The notes under the pieces: generated by a model
Seen by the model: the letters and a program-made list of their open reading frames with translations, nothing else
What the model was told of the DNA's origin: nothing
Database searches by the model: none
Source of the DNA: Sphingomonas koreensis
Lineage (GTDB): Bacteria; Pseudomonadota; Alphaproteobacteria; Sphingomonadales; Sphingomonadaceae
Length of the DNA stretch: 64,000 nt
Reading direction: 5' to 3'
Assembly (NCBI RefSeq): GCF_002797435.1
Contig: NZ_PGEN01000001.1
Span: forward strand, 1,672,501-1,736,500
Shown: positions 1 to 8,970 of the stretch, in pieces
Layout of the letters: every line of letters begins with the position of its first letter
Position numbering within the stretch: the first letter of the stretch is position 1
Made by a program: the position numbers and the translations under genes

Positions 1-557
1 TGGTCGCGGCGATGCCCTTCTATCTCGGGCTCGCCGCCACGGCCGAGCCGCTGGTGCATGTCGCGCTGGGCGAGAAATGGATGGAGGCCGCACCGATCGT
101 CCGGATCCTGTCGCTCGCCATGCCCTTCATGACGCTGCAGATCCTGTTCGCCGCCGCGACCGACGCGCGCGGGCGTCCGGGCATCGGCGCGCAGATTTCA
201 GCGATCGGCGCATTCCTGCTTCCCGCCGCCTTCCTGATCGGGGTGCAGTGGGGAGTCATAGGCCTCGCGCTCACCTGGATCGCGATCTGGCCGGTGTTCC
301 TCGTCATCACCGCGGCGCGCAGCCTGCCCGTCATCGGGCTCAGCTGGCGCGACTGGATCGCCGCGGTGCTTCCGCCGATTACCGCGGCGAGCGCGATGGC
401 GCTGGCGGTGGTACTGATCGACCGGATGCTTCCACCGCTAGGCCCGCTGCCCCACCTGCTGATCCTCAGCGGAGCGGGGGCAGCAATCTATGGTGCGTGG
501 CTCTGGCTCTTCGCGCGCGCGACAGTGGAGGACGCGATCGGCATGATCCGGAGATAG
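1..557 (+). CDS. Polysaccharide flippase (Wzx/MOP type), C-terminal part
   Basis: The reading frame is already open at base 1, so this is the 3' end of a gene that begins outside the window. About 185 residues are visible. They contain several hydrophobic segments with short charged loops, and a stretch near the first visible third (RILSLAMPFMTLQ, then DARGRPGI) typical of the C-terminal half of O-antigen/exopolysaccharide flippases of the MOP superfamily. Such proteins move lipid-linked sugar units across the inner membrane. The call rests on the general pattern; a related MurJ- or MATE-like exporter is possible. The gene ends 15 bases before a convergent CBS-domain gene. Confidence 0.65.
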   Translation, partial: VAAMPFYLGLAATAEPLVHVALGEKWMEAAPIVRILSLAMPFMTLQILFAAATDARGRPGIGAQISAIGAFLLPAAFLIGVQWGVIGLALTWIAIWPVFLVITAARSLPVIGLSWRDWIAAVLPPITAASAMALAVVLIDRMLPPLGPLPHLLILSGAGAAIYGAWLWLFARATVEDAIGMIRR

Positions 558-572
558 GTTGCTCGCGGCAGA

Positions 573-1001
573 TCAGGCGGATTGTATATAAGCGCGCATC
601 TGCGCCGCCTCGGCCTCGATCCGCTCGATCCGGTACTTCACCAGATCTCCGATCGAGACAAAGCCGAGCAGCGCGCCCTCCTCCACCACCGGAAGATGCC
701 GGATCCGCCGCTGAGTCATCAGCGACAGCGCGGCAAGCACCGGCTCGTCGCGCGTCACGCTGATCACCGGCGTCGTCATCACGCCGCGGACCTCGCGGTC
801 CAGCGCCGCGGCGCCTTCGTGCTGAAGGCAATGAATCACGTCGCGTTCGGAAAAGATGCCCGCGACCACACCATTCTCGATCACCGGAACCGCGCCGATC
901 CGCCTTGCGGCGAGCAGCGCTACCGCGTCGCGCACGGTATCCCCGCCGCTCACGGTTATGACATCCTGCCCCTTCCCGCTCAGGATTGCTGCGATCGTCA
1001 T
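573..1001 (-). CDS. Tandem CBS-domain protein
   Basis: This is a 142-residue protein made of two CBS domains, roughly residues 8-60 and 73-128, with the usual hallmarks (RRIGAVPVIENG, SERDVI, RRIRHLPVVEEG, GFVSIGDLVK). Stand-alone CBS pairs bind adenosine nucleotides and act as cytosolic energy-state sensors, but their partner cannot be told from sequence. I chose the ATG at 1001 because GGAGTC lies 7 bases upstream, although the frame stays open further 5'. It converges on the flippase gene and diverges from the small membrane protein at 1041. Confidence 0.85.
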   Translation of the reverse strand: MTIAAILSGKGQDVITVSGGDTVRDAVALLAARRIGAVPVIENGVVAGIFSERDVIHCLQHEGAAALDREVRGVMTTPVISVTRDEPVLAALSLMTQRRIRHLPVVEEGALLGFVSIGDLVKYRIERIEAEAAQMRAYIQSA

Positions 1002-1040
1002 CGTCAGACTCCTTTCCTTCCAGAGGCGGTTGAGAATCCC

Positions 1041-1352
1041 ATGTTTCAGGCGCAATTGGAAGGGATGAAACCCGATCTCGACAATCCCGACTATGCGAAG
1101 CTCGCCTGGAGACGCTATCGCCGCATCTTCGGGATCGTGGCAGCGGTCGCCCTGCTGTCCGCGATCGTCGCGGTCGTCGCGCTCTACATCGCGATCGGCG
1201 AGTTCCAGCTCCATGCCTCGATCGCGATGGCGATCGGCATCGGCCTGTCGGTGCTGCTCGGCGGCGCGCTGATGGGCCTTATCTTCCTGAGCTCGGGCAC
1301 CGGCCATGACGAGCGCTCGCGCGACGCGACCGAGCGGGATCGCCACGGCTAG
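1041..1352 (+). CDS. Small two-helix membrane protein, unknown function
   Basis: This 103-residue protein has two strong hydrophobic segments (about residues 33-53 and 61-84) flanked by a basic N-terminal cytoplasmic patch (LAWRRYRRIFG) and a charged, Arg/Asp-rich tail. I do not recognise a named family, although similar short membrane proteins are common in sphingomonads. It starts 40 bases from the divergent CBS gene, so the two may share a promoter region. The Shine-Dalgarno sequence is weak. A role in stress or envelope maintenance would be speculation. Confidence 0.6.
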   Translation: MFQAQLEGMKPDLDNPDYAKLAWRRYRRIFGIVAAVALLSAIVAVVALYIAIGEFQLHASIAMAIGIGLSVLLGGALMGLIFLSSGTGHDERSRDATERDRHG

Positions 1353-1379
1353 CGCCAACGCTGCAACGCGGCCGCGAGA

Positions 1380-3110
1380 CTAGCGCTTGAGCGTGTAGCT
1401 GACGCTGGCCGTGCCGTTGTCCGGCACCTCGACCGGCAGCATCCAGCCCTCCGGTCCCCGCTCCAGCCCCGGCGGCTTCTCGGCGAGGTCGTGGGGAATG
1501 ACGATCTGGGCGGTCACCGGCACGCTCCGCGCGTTGGTGATATCGACGCGCCACTCCTGCCGGTCCTGCGTTTCCTTGACGCGAGTCAGCTTCCATTGGA
1601 CGTCGGGGCTCTGGCCGAGCTTCAGCTCGACCGCTTCGCCGACCGCCAGATCGGCGACATCGTCACGGCCCGCGAGCAGGCGCCGGCCCGCAACCGTTTC
1701 GAACAGCGACAGCCCGCCGGCCGGCAGCGGTACGCCCAGGCCCTTTTCGCCGCTATTGATCGAGCGCAACAGATACCGCATCGGCTGCGGCGTATGGCGT
1801 CCGCCCACCACATTGGCGCGATAGACGCGGTCGAACCGCGCCTCAGGCTGGACGATCATCGCCACCTGTTTCTGGCTTTGGGCGGCGACCGTCACCCGCA
1901 TCGGAACACGGTAGAGCTTGAGATCGCCCAGCGCCTCGGCCTGGGCCTGAGCGCCCTGGGCGACGGCGACAGATTCGCCCGGCGGGGGCGGCGGCGGCGG
2001 CGCAGGCGGGGCAGGCATGAGGTAGTCCGCCGATACGACCGTAACCGGCGAAGGGAGCGCCTGCAGCCGCGCGCGCGCCGAGCGCGGCATGCGCGATCCA
2101 GTCACCACGATGCTTTCTTCGCTTCCTCCACCTCCGCCCCCGAAGGCGCGCTCTTCGCGCTCGCGCTTGCGCCGCTGCTTGGCGGTTTCGAAGCTGCCCG
2201 GCGCGTTTCGCCCGACCGCGTCGAACCGCGACAGGTCGGCGCCGCGCGGCATGGGCAACCGTTCCCATTCGCGCCGCGGATGCGTGCTGGTCGAATCGAT
2301 CGGCCAGCATTGCAGGTTGAGCGCGGACGCGGGCGGCGGCGGCGGCGGATTGTTCGGGCGCTTGTTGGGCTTGCCCGCGATCACCTGCAGCCGTGCGTCC
2401 CTGAAGCTCTGCTGCCCGCCATTCGCGACGGTCAGCCAGGCGAAGAGACCCATCTTCTTCCCGTCCGCCGCCATGTTGCCGACATAGTTGGCCGACCAAT
2501 CGAACCCCTGCGCCATATAGGTCAGCTGGATCGTCGCGGTGAGGGCGCGGTCGCTGCGCGTCAGGATGGAGAGCGTCGGCCGCGCGGAAAGCGTGTCGGG
2601 CACCTCGGAATAGATCATCCGTTCGGGCAGACCCGAACAGCGCAGCGCCTCGATCCCCTCATCGGTCCGGATCAGCACCCCGCCATCGGGGCCTGACTGG
2701 ATGATCGCGCTCTGCTCGCGTACCCGGCCCGTCGCGGGATCGGTCCGGCGAATGAGCACGCGGCGCTTGAGGAAGGCATCGACCAGCCCGGCGGGCGAGA
2801 TCAGCCGGGCGTCGCGATTCTTCTCGCGGACGCCGGAGGGCAAGCCGGTAATGATCGCGGTTTCGGGGAGCAGCCCTTCGGCGACATTCTCGAACCGAAG
2901 CTGGCTTTCGCCCTTGGGCAGGGTGATCGTCCGCGTTTCGGTAATCAGCGCATACCCGCCCGGCCAGCCCGCCCGCATCATACCGGCATCGCGATAGGGG
3001 TCGCGATAGATGGTCACCGCGACGTCCGACACATCGACGGACGTCACGGTCTGCCCGCCCGCATGCGCCAGCGACGGCAAGCACAGCATCAGGAGCAGAA
3101 ACCAGCGCAT
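1380..3110 (-). CDS. Exported DUF4139 protein with a TonB-receptor-like insert
   Basis: This 576-residue protein has an N-terminal signal peptide (cleavage near AHA-GG, residue 17) and the beta-rich DUF4139 fold spread over residues 20-245 and 395-576. Between them lies a low-complexity segment with two proline runs (about 254-260 and 367-377), a glycine run, and residues 331-364, which read like the start of a TonB-dependent receptor (IVVTGSR followed by PSPVTVVSADYL). The function of DUF4139 proteins is not established; an envelope location is likely. The start lies 7 bases downstream of the paralogue at 3118-4515, so both probably form one operon. The insert is absent from that paralogue. 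Confidence 0.75.
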   Translation of the reverse strand: MRWFLLLMLCLPSLAHAGGQTVTSVDVSDVAVTIYRDPYRDAGMMRAGWPGGYALITETRTITLPKGESQLRFENVAEGLLPETAIITGLPSGVREKNRDARLISPAGLVDAFLKRRVLIRRTDPATGRVREQSAIIQSGPDGGVLIRTDEGIEALRCSGLPERMIYSEVPDTLSARPTLSILTRSDRALTATIQLTYMAQGFDWSANYVGNMAADGKKMGLFAWLTVANGGQQSFRDARLQVIAGKPNKRPNNPPPPPPASALNLQCWPIDSTSTHPRREWERLPMPRGADLSRFDAVGRNAPGSFETAKQRRKREREERAFGGGGGGSEESIVVTGSRMPRSARARLQALPSPVTVVSADYLMPAPPAPPPPPPPGESVAVAQGAQAQAEALGDLKLYRVPMRVTVAAQSQKQVAMIVQPEARFDRVYRANVVGGRHTPQPMRYLLRSINSGEKGLGVPLPAGGLSLFETVAGRRLLAGRDDVADLAVGEAVELKLGQSPDVQWKLTRVKETQDRQEWRVDITNARSVPVTAQIVIPHDLAEKPPGLERGPEGWMLPVEVPDNGTASVSYTLKR

Positions 3111-3117
3111 CGGGCGC

Positions 3118-4515
3118 TCAGTACCGCGTGTCGAAGGTCGCCACGAGATCGGCGCTGGCGTTGGCCGCGACCGGCACTTTCCATTCGACGCGGTCCGCCG
3201 AGACGCGTTCGCCGGTGATGCTCTGATCCGTGATCTTCACATCGCCCCACAGGCCGTCCTGCGCCAGATCGACGGTGACCGGCGTGTCGCGCGCGTTGCT
3301 CAGGGTATAGCGCATCCGCGTACGCCAGCGGCGATTGGACAGCTTGGTCCGCTCCTCCACCACCACCTTGACCTTGACGTCGAACGCCTCGCCGGTGCGG
3401 ATCGACATCGACGATCCCATCGGCGTGTGGCCGATCCGGTTCTCACCGATGAACTGGGGATCGCCGCGCGCGTCGCGCATATAGACTCGGACCGTGCCCG
3501 CCGGCAGCTGATCGCCCAGGCCGCCATTGCGCGAGGTCGAGAATTTGATCGCGGTCGCGGCGCTGCGCGGGACATCGTTGCCGCCCATCCAGCCATTGGT
3601 GAACTCATAGGCCTTGCGCGCAGGCGACGCCTTCACGTCGAGGAAGCTCACCTGCTTCTGCTGTGCGTTGGCGATCGTCGTGCGCTCGGCAAGCGGGTAG
3701 AGATAATAGTCGCCCAGCCGCTCGCGCGTGCCGCTCTCGGTCCCCGCCTGCTCGATCGTGGCGTCGCCCATCGAGGCCATCTGGGCGAAGCGGTTCTGCC
3801 CACCGCCGACATTTCCCGCGACCAGCAACGTGTCGGCATTGGTGAAGGTCGTGCCGGTGTTGTTGTTGAGCGTGACCCAGCCCTGCACGTCGATCGTGCC
3901 CGCCTTCTCGTCGAACAGCGCGACATAGTCGCTGGTCCAGCCAAGGCCGGGGGTCAGATAGGACAGGCGCGTCGGCACCGCGCCGTTGCGGTCCGCCTCG
4001 ACCGTCACCGACAGGGTCGGCCGCGCGCGCAGATTCTCAGGCACCTTGTCGAACACCACGCGGACCGGCAGCCCGTCGTCGCGCAGCACCTCGATCCGGC
4101 TGCCGATCTGAAGGACGATGCCGCCATTCGCCGCCAGCACCTTGGCCTGCTCGCGCGTTTCGGCGCCGGTCGCGGGATTGGTGCGGACGATGGTGATCAC
4201 CTGTCCCACGGCCTTTTCCATCAGCTTGTCGGGGCTCAGCAGGTCATAGTCGAAATTCTGCTCGACGATGGCGATGCCGGGACCGGACAGCGTCACCGTT
4301 TCCGGCCTGATCTGCGCCGAAACGTCGGGGAATTCCTGACGGCTGCGCCCTTGCGGAACGTTCAGCGTTCGCGCGTCCTGAACCAGCGCGAGATTGTTGT
4401 TGTAGATGGTGACCGAAACGTTGCCCTGCGCCGATGGTGCGGGCGCGGTCTGCGCCATCGCGATGCCTGGAAGCGCGGCGCCTGCCGCCGCAAGAGCCAA
4501 GGTTAGACGCCGCAT
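3118..4515 (-). CDS. Exported DUF4139 protein, shorter paralogue
   Basis: This 465-residue protein has a clear signal peptide (MRRLTLALAAAGAALPGIAMAQ) and shares the DUF4139 pattern with its downstream neighbour: an early VTIYNNNLALV strand, RARPTLSVTVEADRNG, a GLGWTSDYVA motif and a C-terminal DRVEWKVPVAA. It lacks the proline-rich, receptor-like insert of its partner. I placed the start at the ATG at 4515, which has GGAAGG about 7 bases upstream and directly opens the signal peptide; the frame extends 15 codons further without support. It probably sits in the periplasm or outer envelope. Function unknown. Confidence 0.78.
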   Translation of the reverse strand: MRRLTLALAAAGAALPGIAMAQTAPAPSAQGNVSVTIYNNNLALVQDARTLNVPQGRSRQEFPDVSAQIRPETVTLSGPGIAIVEQNFDYDLLSPDKLMEKAVGQVITIVRTNPATGAETREQAKVLAANGGIVLQIGSRIEVLRDDGLPVRVVFDKVPENLRARPTLSVTVEADRNGAVPTRLSYLTPGLGWTSDYVALFDEKAGTIDVQGWVTLNNNTGTTFTNADTLLVAGNVGGGQNRFAQMASMGDATIEQAGTESGTRERLGDYYLYPLAERTTIANAQQKQVSFLDVKASPARKAYEFTNGWMGGNDVPRSAATAIKFSTSRNGGLGDQLPAGTVRVYMRDARGDPQFIGENRIGHTPMGSSMSIRTGEAFDVKVKVVVEERTKLSNRRWRTRMRYTLSNARDTPVTVDLAQDGLWGDVKITDQSITGERVSADRVEWKVPVAANASADLVATFDTRY

Positions 4516-4591
4516 CGCACTTCCTTCCGCTATGTGCGGGCCACCATCGTCACGGGGCATGCCAAGTCAATCGACAAAGCGCCGCCGCAAC

Positions 4592-4633
4592 GAAAAAGGC
4601 CGGCCCGCACGATGCGGACCGGCCCCTTTTTCT
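4592..4633 (-). terminator. Intrinsic terminator of the DUF4167 gene
   Basis: A GC-rich inverted repeat (GGCCGGCCCGCA with TGCGGACCGGCC, short loop) is flanked by A-runs on one side and T-runs on the other. Read on the minus strand it follows the DUF4167 stop by about 20 bases and ends in TTTTT. It separates that gene from the DUF4139 pair. The symmetry would let it work in both directions. Confidence 0.8.
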
Positions 4634-4651
4634 TTCCCGGGATCGGGACGG

Positions 4652-5407
4652 TCACTCCGCCGCGGCGGGCTCCTCGTCCTTCTTCACGCGACGGCGGCGC
4701 GGCTTGGCCTCAGCCACCACCTCGCCCTCGACGCCCAGCGCCGGAGGAAGGATCGCCGCGATATCGGCGGCATCGCCGGCATCGGCAACCTCTTCGCGGC
4801 GGGGGCGCCCGCGGCGGCGCGGCGGTTCGGCGCGCGGTGCCTCGTCATCCTCGTTCGCAGCCACAGGCGCAGCGGCTTCGCCGGCCTCGCTCTCGGGCTG
4901 CCGCTCTCGGCGCTGGTCGCGGTCGCCGCGCTCGCGGCGGCCTTCACGCTGCCCGTCCCGGTCGTTGCGGTCCCGGCGCCCTTCGTTGCGGTCGCGGCGT
5001 TCGAAGCGGTCGCCGCGCTCGCGGTTCCCACGCTCTTCGCCCTCGTCGCCCTGCTCGCCTTCGCTCGCACGGGTGCCCTCGGCGCCGTCGTCATAATCCT
5101 CGTCGTCGCCGTCGAAATCGTCGCGATTGCGGCGCTGGCGATCCTGCTCCTCGAAGCGCGAGCGGCTCTCTGCAAGGACGCGGAAATAGTGATCGGCGAA
5201 CTGCAGATAATATTCGGTGTTGACCCGATCGCCGGCCATCTGGGCGTCGCGCGCCAGATTCTTGTATTTCTCAAGAAGCTGCGCGGCGTTGCCCCGGGCA
5301 CGGTTGTCGATGCGGTTGCCATTGCCCTGGTTGGGGTTGCCACCACCCTGCTGGCGCTGGCCACCACGGCCGCGACGGCGGCCGTTGTTCGCCTGACGAT
5401 TGTTCAT
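4652..5407 (-). CDS. DUF4167-domain protein with charged low-complexity tail
   Basis: This is a 251-residue protein. The N-terminus is Gly/Gln/Arg/Asn-rich (RRRGRGGQRQQGGGN) and is followed by the conserved DUF4167 core (about residues 33-75: RGNAAQLLEKYKNLARDAQMAG, DRVNTEYYLQFADHYFRV). The remainder is a long Arg/Asp/Glu-rich disordered tail that ends in a Lys/Arg-rich segment (KPRRRRVKKDEE). In alphaproteobacteria this family lies next to prfA-prmC, as here, and its basic low-complexity make-up suggests RNA or ribosome contact, which is inference. I chose the ATG at 5407 over a TTG one codon upstream; AGGACAGGA precedes it. Confidence 0.82.
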   Translation of the reverse strand: MNNRQANNGRRRGRGGQRQQGGGNPNQGNGNRIDNRARGNAAQLLEKYKNLARDAQMAGDRVNTEYYLQFADHYFRVLAESRSRFEEQDRQRRNRDDFDGDDEDYDDGAEGTRASEGEQGDEGEERGNRERGDRFERRDRNEGRRDRNDRDGQREGRRERGDRDQRRERQPESEAGEAAAPVAANEDDEAPRAEPPRRRGRPRREEVADAGDAADIAAILPPALGVEGEVVAEAKPRRRRVKKDEEPAAAE

Positions 5408-5666
5408 CAACGTCTGTGTGTCCTGTCCTTAACTCAATCCGTCATCGATCATCAGTGATCCCGGATGCGTGTTACCCCGCACGTCGCGCCGGAAACGCTC
5501 CGGAGCGGCGCCCCGCATGGCTGCCGGACATTCAGCAGCGCACATGCCTTGGATTGGGTCGGCGTTCCATTTCAACGATTTAAGTTGAAGGTGCCATCCC
5601 CGCGGCCATCCTTAGCCGGTGGGGCATCAATCTCCAAGCACTATATTGGTGTCGCGCACCGATAGT

Positions 5667-6479
5667 TCAACTTGCCGTAACCGCACGATCGCGCCCGCCC
5701 AGGTCCTTGCGGATGGCGGGGGTCAGCCCCGCCGCCTCGACCAGCGCCGATACCGCAACGCCCTGCGTCCAGCCGATCTCCAGCACCGCGATCCCGCCCG
5801 GCCCGATCAGCCGCGGCAGATCGGGCACGATGCGGCGATAATCGTCGAGGCCGTCCGCGCCTGCGAACAGCGCCCGTGCCGGCTCATGGTCGCGCACTTC
5901 CGGCCCCAGATCCTCGCCGGTGCCGATATAGGGCGGATTGCACAGGATCAGGTCGAACGCGCCGTAGACGCCGGCGGCCCAATCCCCGGCATGCAACTCA
6001 ACCCGTTCAGACAGGCCCAGCCGCTCCGCATTTTCCCGCGCATAGCCAAGCGCCGTCTCGGACGCGTCGACCCCCAGCCCTCTTGCCTGTGGCCACTCGG
6101 CCAGCGCGGCCAGCAGCAGCGTGCCCGGTCCGGTACCAAGGTCGAGCACCCGCTTCGGCCCCTCGGTTCCGGCAAAATGCACTACCGCCGCCTCGATCAG
6201 CGTCTCGCTGTCCGCGCGCGGTACCAGCACACCGGGGCCGACCTGAAGTTCGATCGTCCAGAAGCCGCGGCTGCCGGTGATATACGCCACGGGCTCATGG
6301 CGGAGCCGCCGCTCGACCAGCGCCGCGAACCCCTCAGGGACCGGATCGCCCAATCGCGACAGCAGCATCGCCTGGCGCGACACGCCCAGCGCATGCGCCA
6401 TCAGCAGCTCGGCGTCGAGCCGGGGCGTCTCCGAAGCGATCCGCGAAGCCGCCTCGGCGATCGCGGCGCGGACGGTCAC
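5667..6479 (-). CDS. prmC: Release factor glutamine N5-methyltransferase PrmC
   Basis: This 270-residue class I methyltransferase methylates the GGQ glutamine of peptide-chain release factors. It has the alpha-helical N-terminal factor-binding domain (about 1-75), SAM motif I ([14 protein letters not shown], from residue 111) and the catalytic NPPY at 181-184. The start is a GTG at 6479 that overlaps the prfA stop in a GTGA, so translation is probably coupled. It is the last gene of hisS-prfA-prmC. The 258 bases downstream, up to the DUF4167 gene, hold no gene I can support; I noted only a short inverted repeat (TTCAAC/GTTGAA, 5571-5589). Confidence 0.93.
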   Translation of the reverse strand: MTVRAAIAEAASRIASETPRLDAELLMAHALGVSRQAMLLSRLGDPVPEGFAALVERRLRHEPVAYITGSRGFWTIELQVGPGVLVPRADSETLIEAAVVHFAGTEGPKRVLDLGTGPGTLLLAALAEWPQARGLGVDASETALGYARENAERLGLSERVELHAGDWAAGVYGAFDLILCNPPYIGTGEDLGPEVRDHEPARALFAGADGLDDYRRIVPDLPRLIGPGGIAVLEIGWTQGVAVSALVEAAGLTPAIRKDLGGRDRAVTAS

Positions 6480-7549
6480 GACTCCAGCGCCGCCAGCCGC
6501 TCGGCCTCGTCCTCGGCGACCAGCGCGCCGATCATCTCGTCCATCTCGCCCTCGAGGATCTCGGGCAGGCGGTGGAGCGTCAGGTTGATGCGGTGGTCGG
6601 TCACCCGCCCCTGCGGGAAATTGTACGTCCGAATCCGCTCCGACCGGTCGCCCGATCCGACCATCGACTTGCGCGCGCCCGAACGCTCGCTCGCCAGCCG
6701 CTCGCGCTCCAGCTCGTACAGGCGCGTGCGCAGCACCTGCATCGCCTTGTCGCGATTCTTGTGCTGCGACCGCTGGTCCTGCTGGATCACGACCAGCCCG
6801 GTGGGCAAGTGCGTCAGCCGGATCGCCGAATCGGTGGTGTTGACATGTTGCCCCCCCGCGCCCGACGAACGGTAGATGTCGACGCGCAGATCCTCGTTGC
6901 GGATCTCGATATCGACCTCTTCCGCCTCGGGCAGCACCGCCACCGTCGCCGCAGACGTGTGAATACGCCCGCCACTCTCGGTCACCGGGACACGCTGGAC
7001 GCGGTGGACGCCGCTCTCGAACTTCAATTTCGCGAACACGCCCTTGCCCGCCACGCTGGCGACGACTTCCTTGTACCCCCCGGCTTCCGACGTGCTGGCG
7101 GAGATCATCTCGACCTTCCACCCCTGCCGCTCGGCATAGCGCGTGTACATGCGCAGCAGGTCGCCCGCGAACAGCGCGGCCTCATCCCCGCCGGTTCCGG
7201 CGCGGATCTCGAGCATCGCCGCACGCTCGTCCGCCACGTCGCGCGGCAGCAGCGCCAGCGCCAGCGCGTGCTCGGCCTTGGCCAACGCCTGCTCATTCTC
7301 GTGCAGCTCCTCGGCTGCCATCGCGCGCAGTTCGGGATCGCCGTCGCGGCTCATCTCAGCGAGGCTCGCCGCCTCCTCGCGCAGCCGCCGCACCGCCCCC
7401 GCCGCCGCCGCGACCGGCTCGAGCTCGGCATATTCCTTGGAGACCGCGACGAACTTGTCCGACGGCAGGTCGCCCGTCGCCATCATCGCCTGCAGCTCGT
7501 CGCGCCGCGCCTCGATCGCGGCGATCTTGTCGGGCGAGATTCGGGTCAT
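6476..7549 (-). CDS. prfA: Peptide chain release factor 1
   Basis: RF1 has 357 residues and reads UAA/UAG stop codons to release the finished chain in the ribosome. The N-terminal coiled-coil domain is followed by the stop-recognition PVT tripeptide (188-190, the PxT signature of RF1 rather than the SPF of RF2) and the catalytic GGQ loop at 232-234 ([12 protein letters not shown]). Length and domain order are normal for the family. The start overlaps the hisS stop in ATGA, and its own stop overlaps the start of prmC, which methylates this GGQ. The three genes form a tight translation operon. Confidence 0.96.
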   Translation of the reverse strand: MTRISPDKIAAIEARRDELQAMMATGDLPSDKFVAVSKEYAELEPVAAAAGAVRRLREEAASLAEMSRDGDPELRAMAAEELHENEQALAKAEHALALALLPRDVADERAAMLEIRAGTGGDEAALFAGDLLRMYTRYAERQGWKVEMISASTSEAGGYKEVVASVAGKGVFAKLKFESGVHRVQRVPVTESGGRIHTSAATVAVLPEAEEVDIEIRNEDLRVDIYRSSGAGGQHVNTTDSAIRLTHLPTGLVVIQQDQRSQHKNRDKAMQVLRTRLYELERERLASERSGARKSMVGSGDRSERIRTYNFPQGRVTDHRINLTLHRLPEILEGEMDEMIGALVAEDEAERLAALES

Positions 7550-8793
7550 ACCGCCGCGAGCACCGCGATCAGCGTCGCCATCATCTCATCGTCGACCGCT
7601 TCGCTCTTGAGCGTCCGGCGGTTCACCACCGGGGCGTCGTCGCGCACGTCGATCGAGACGATCTCGGCCGGGCTCGACTTGACCGCCTTGTCATAGCGTT
7701 TCTTGGGACTTCCGGTCGCGAACAGCTCGGCCACCACGCCCGCACGGCGAAGCGATGCGACAAGCTCGATGCCCTTGGCCTCGAGACCCGCGCGCTCGAC
7801 CACCACCGCGACCTGCACCTGTTCGACGGCCGGCGCCTCCAGCAACATCCCCAGCCGCTCGATCCCCGCGGCCCAGCCCACACCGGGCGTCTCCGGCCCG
7901 CCAAGATTGCCGATCAGCCCGTCATAGCGCCCGCCGGCCAGCACCGTGCCCTGCGCGCCCAGCCGGTCGGTGACGAATTCGAACGCGGTGTGGCGATAGT
8001 AATCGAGCCCGCGCACCAGCCGCGCGTTGCGCGTCCACGCCACGCCCGCCGCGTCCAGCCCGCCGGTCACCGCGTCGAAGAAATCCTTCGCCTCGGCGGT
8101 CAGGAACGCGTCGATGTCCGGCGCCGAATCCGCCGCCGGGCGATCGCGCGGATCCTTGGAATCGAGAATGCGCAGCGGGTTCTTCTCCAGCCGCGTCAGG
8201 CTGTCCTCGGACAGGTCAGCGCGATGGCTCTGGAAATGCTCGATCAGCGCCGCGCGCCACGCGTCGCGCGTCTCCGCATCGCCCAGCGTATTGAGCTGAA
8301 GCGTGACGCCCTCGCCGATCCCCAGCTCGCGCAGCAGCTGGTCGGCAAATGTCAGCAGCTCGACATCGGCGGCCGGTTCCGCCGCACCGATGATCTCCGC
8401 GTCGATCTGGTGGAACTGGCGATACCGCCCCTTTTGCGGCCGCTCGTACCGGAACACCGGGCCATGCGTGGTCAGCTTGAGCGGCGCGAACTGCTGCCAC
8501 CCCTCGGTGATGTACGCGCGGCAAATCCCCGCGGTGAACTCGGGCCGCAGCGTCAGCAGGTCGTCACCGCGGTCGGGAAAGGTGTACATCTCCTTCGACA
8601 CCACATCCGACGTCTCGCCCATGCTCCGCGCGAACACGCCCGTGGATTCGAATACCGGCACCTGAACCTGCTGGAAGCAATAGAGCCGCCGCACATGCTC
8701 GAACGCCTCGACCACGCGTGCGAAGCGGCGCTGTTCCTCGCCGAAGATGTCCTGCGTGCCGCGCACGCGCTTGGGGGTCTCGATCCGTGCCAT
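7546..8793 (-). CDS. hisS: Histidine-tRNA ligase
   Basis: This 415-residue class II aminoacyl-tRNA synthetase charges tRNA-His. Visible class II signatures include motif 1 around [18 protein letters not shown] sequence near residue 33, motif 2 ([16 protein letters not shown], near 113-128), the histidine-specific [14 protein letters not shown], and motif 3-type [13 protein letters not shown]. The C-terminal anticodon-binding domain ends the protein. It is the first gene of a three-gene operon with prfA and prmC. The start ATG at 8793 has only a weak Shine-Dalgarno sequence, and a strong inverted repeat lies 59 bases upstream. Confidence 0.95.
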   Translation of the reverse strand: MARIETPKRVRGTQDIFGEEQRRFARVVEAFEHVRRLYCFQQVQVPVFESTGVFARSMGETSDVVSKEMYTFPDRGDDLLTLRPEFTAGICRAYITEGWQQFAPLKLTTHGPVFRYERPQKGRYRQFHQIDAEIIGAAEPAADVELLTFADQLLRELGIGEGVTLQLNTLGDAETRDAWRAALIEHFQSHRADLSEDSLTRLEKNPLRILDSKDPRDRPAADSAPDIDAFLTAEAKDFFDAVTGGLDAAGVAWTRNARLVRGLDYYRHTAFEFVTDRLGAQGTVLAGGRYDGLIGNLGGPETPGVGWAAGIERLGMLLEAPAVEQVQVAVVVERAGLEAKGIELVASLRRAGVVAELFATGSPKKRYDKAVKSSPAEIVSIDVRDDAPVVNRRTLKSEAVDDEMMATLIAVLAAV

Positions 8794-8851
8794 TTGGGGC
8801 GGCTATCTATTGGCAGCGGGGGCGGAACGCCAGAGGTGCTTTTGTTGTTTG

Positions 8852-8934
8852 GCGGCACCGGCCCGCTCCCCCGCCCGGCCACCCATCCAGAAATACGCTG
8901 TGGGTGGCCGGGCGGGGGAGCGGGCCGGTGCCGC
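8852..8934. repeat. Perfect 34-bp inverted repeat with 15-base loop
   Basis: The arms at 8852-8885 and 8901-8934 are exact reverse complements, very GC-rich, with the loop at 8886-8900. It lies between the divergent starts of hisS (8793) and miaB (8971), so it cannot be a normal terminator of either gene. It would form a very stable hairpin in the 5' leader of whichever transcript crosses it, or it may be a dispersed REP-like palindrome. Confidence 0.9.
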
Positions 8935-8970
8935 TTTCGCCGCAGGCGACAAATGCTTATACGCGCCGGG

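Noticed and set aside
1980..2345. Proline- and glycine-coding runs as DNA repeats
   Set aside because: They are short codon runs inside the DUF4139 gene and explained by low-complexity protein sequence.
5465..5665. 66-codon open frame between the DUF4167 gene and prmC
   Set aside because: No ribosome-binding site, no recognisable sequence, and it lies in the presumed promoter region of the DUF4167 gene.
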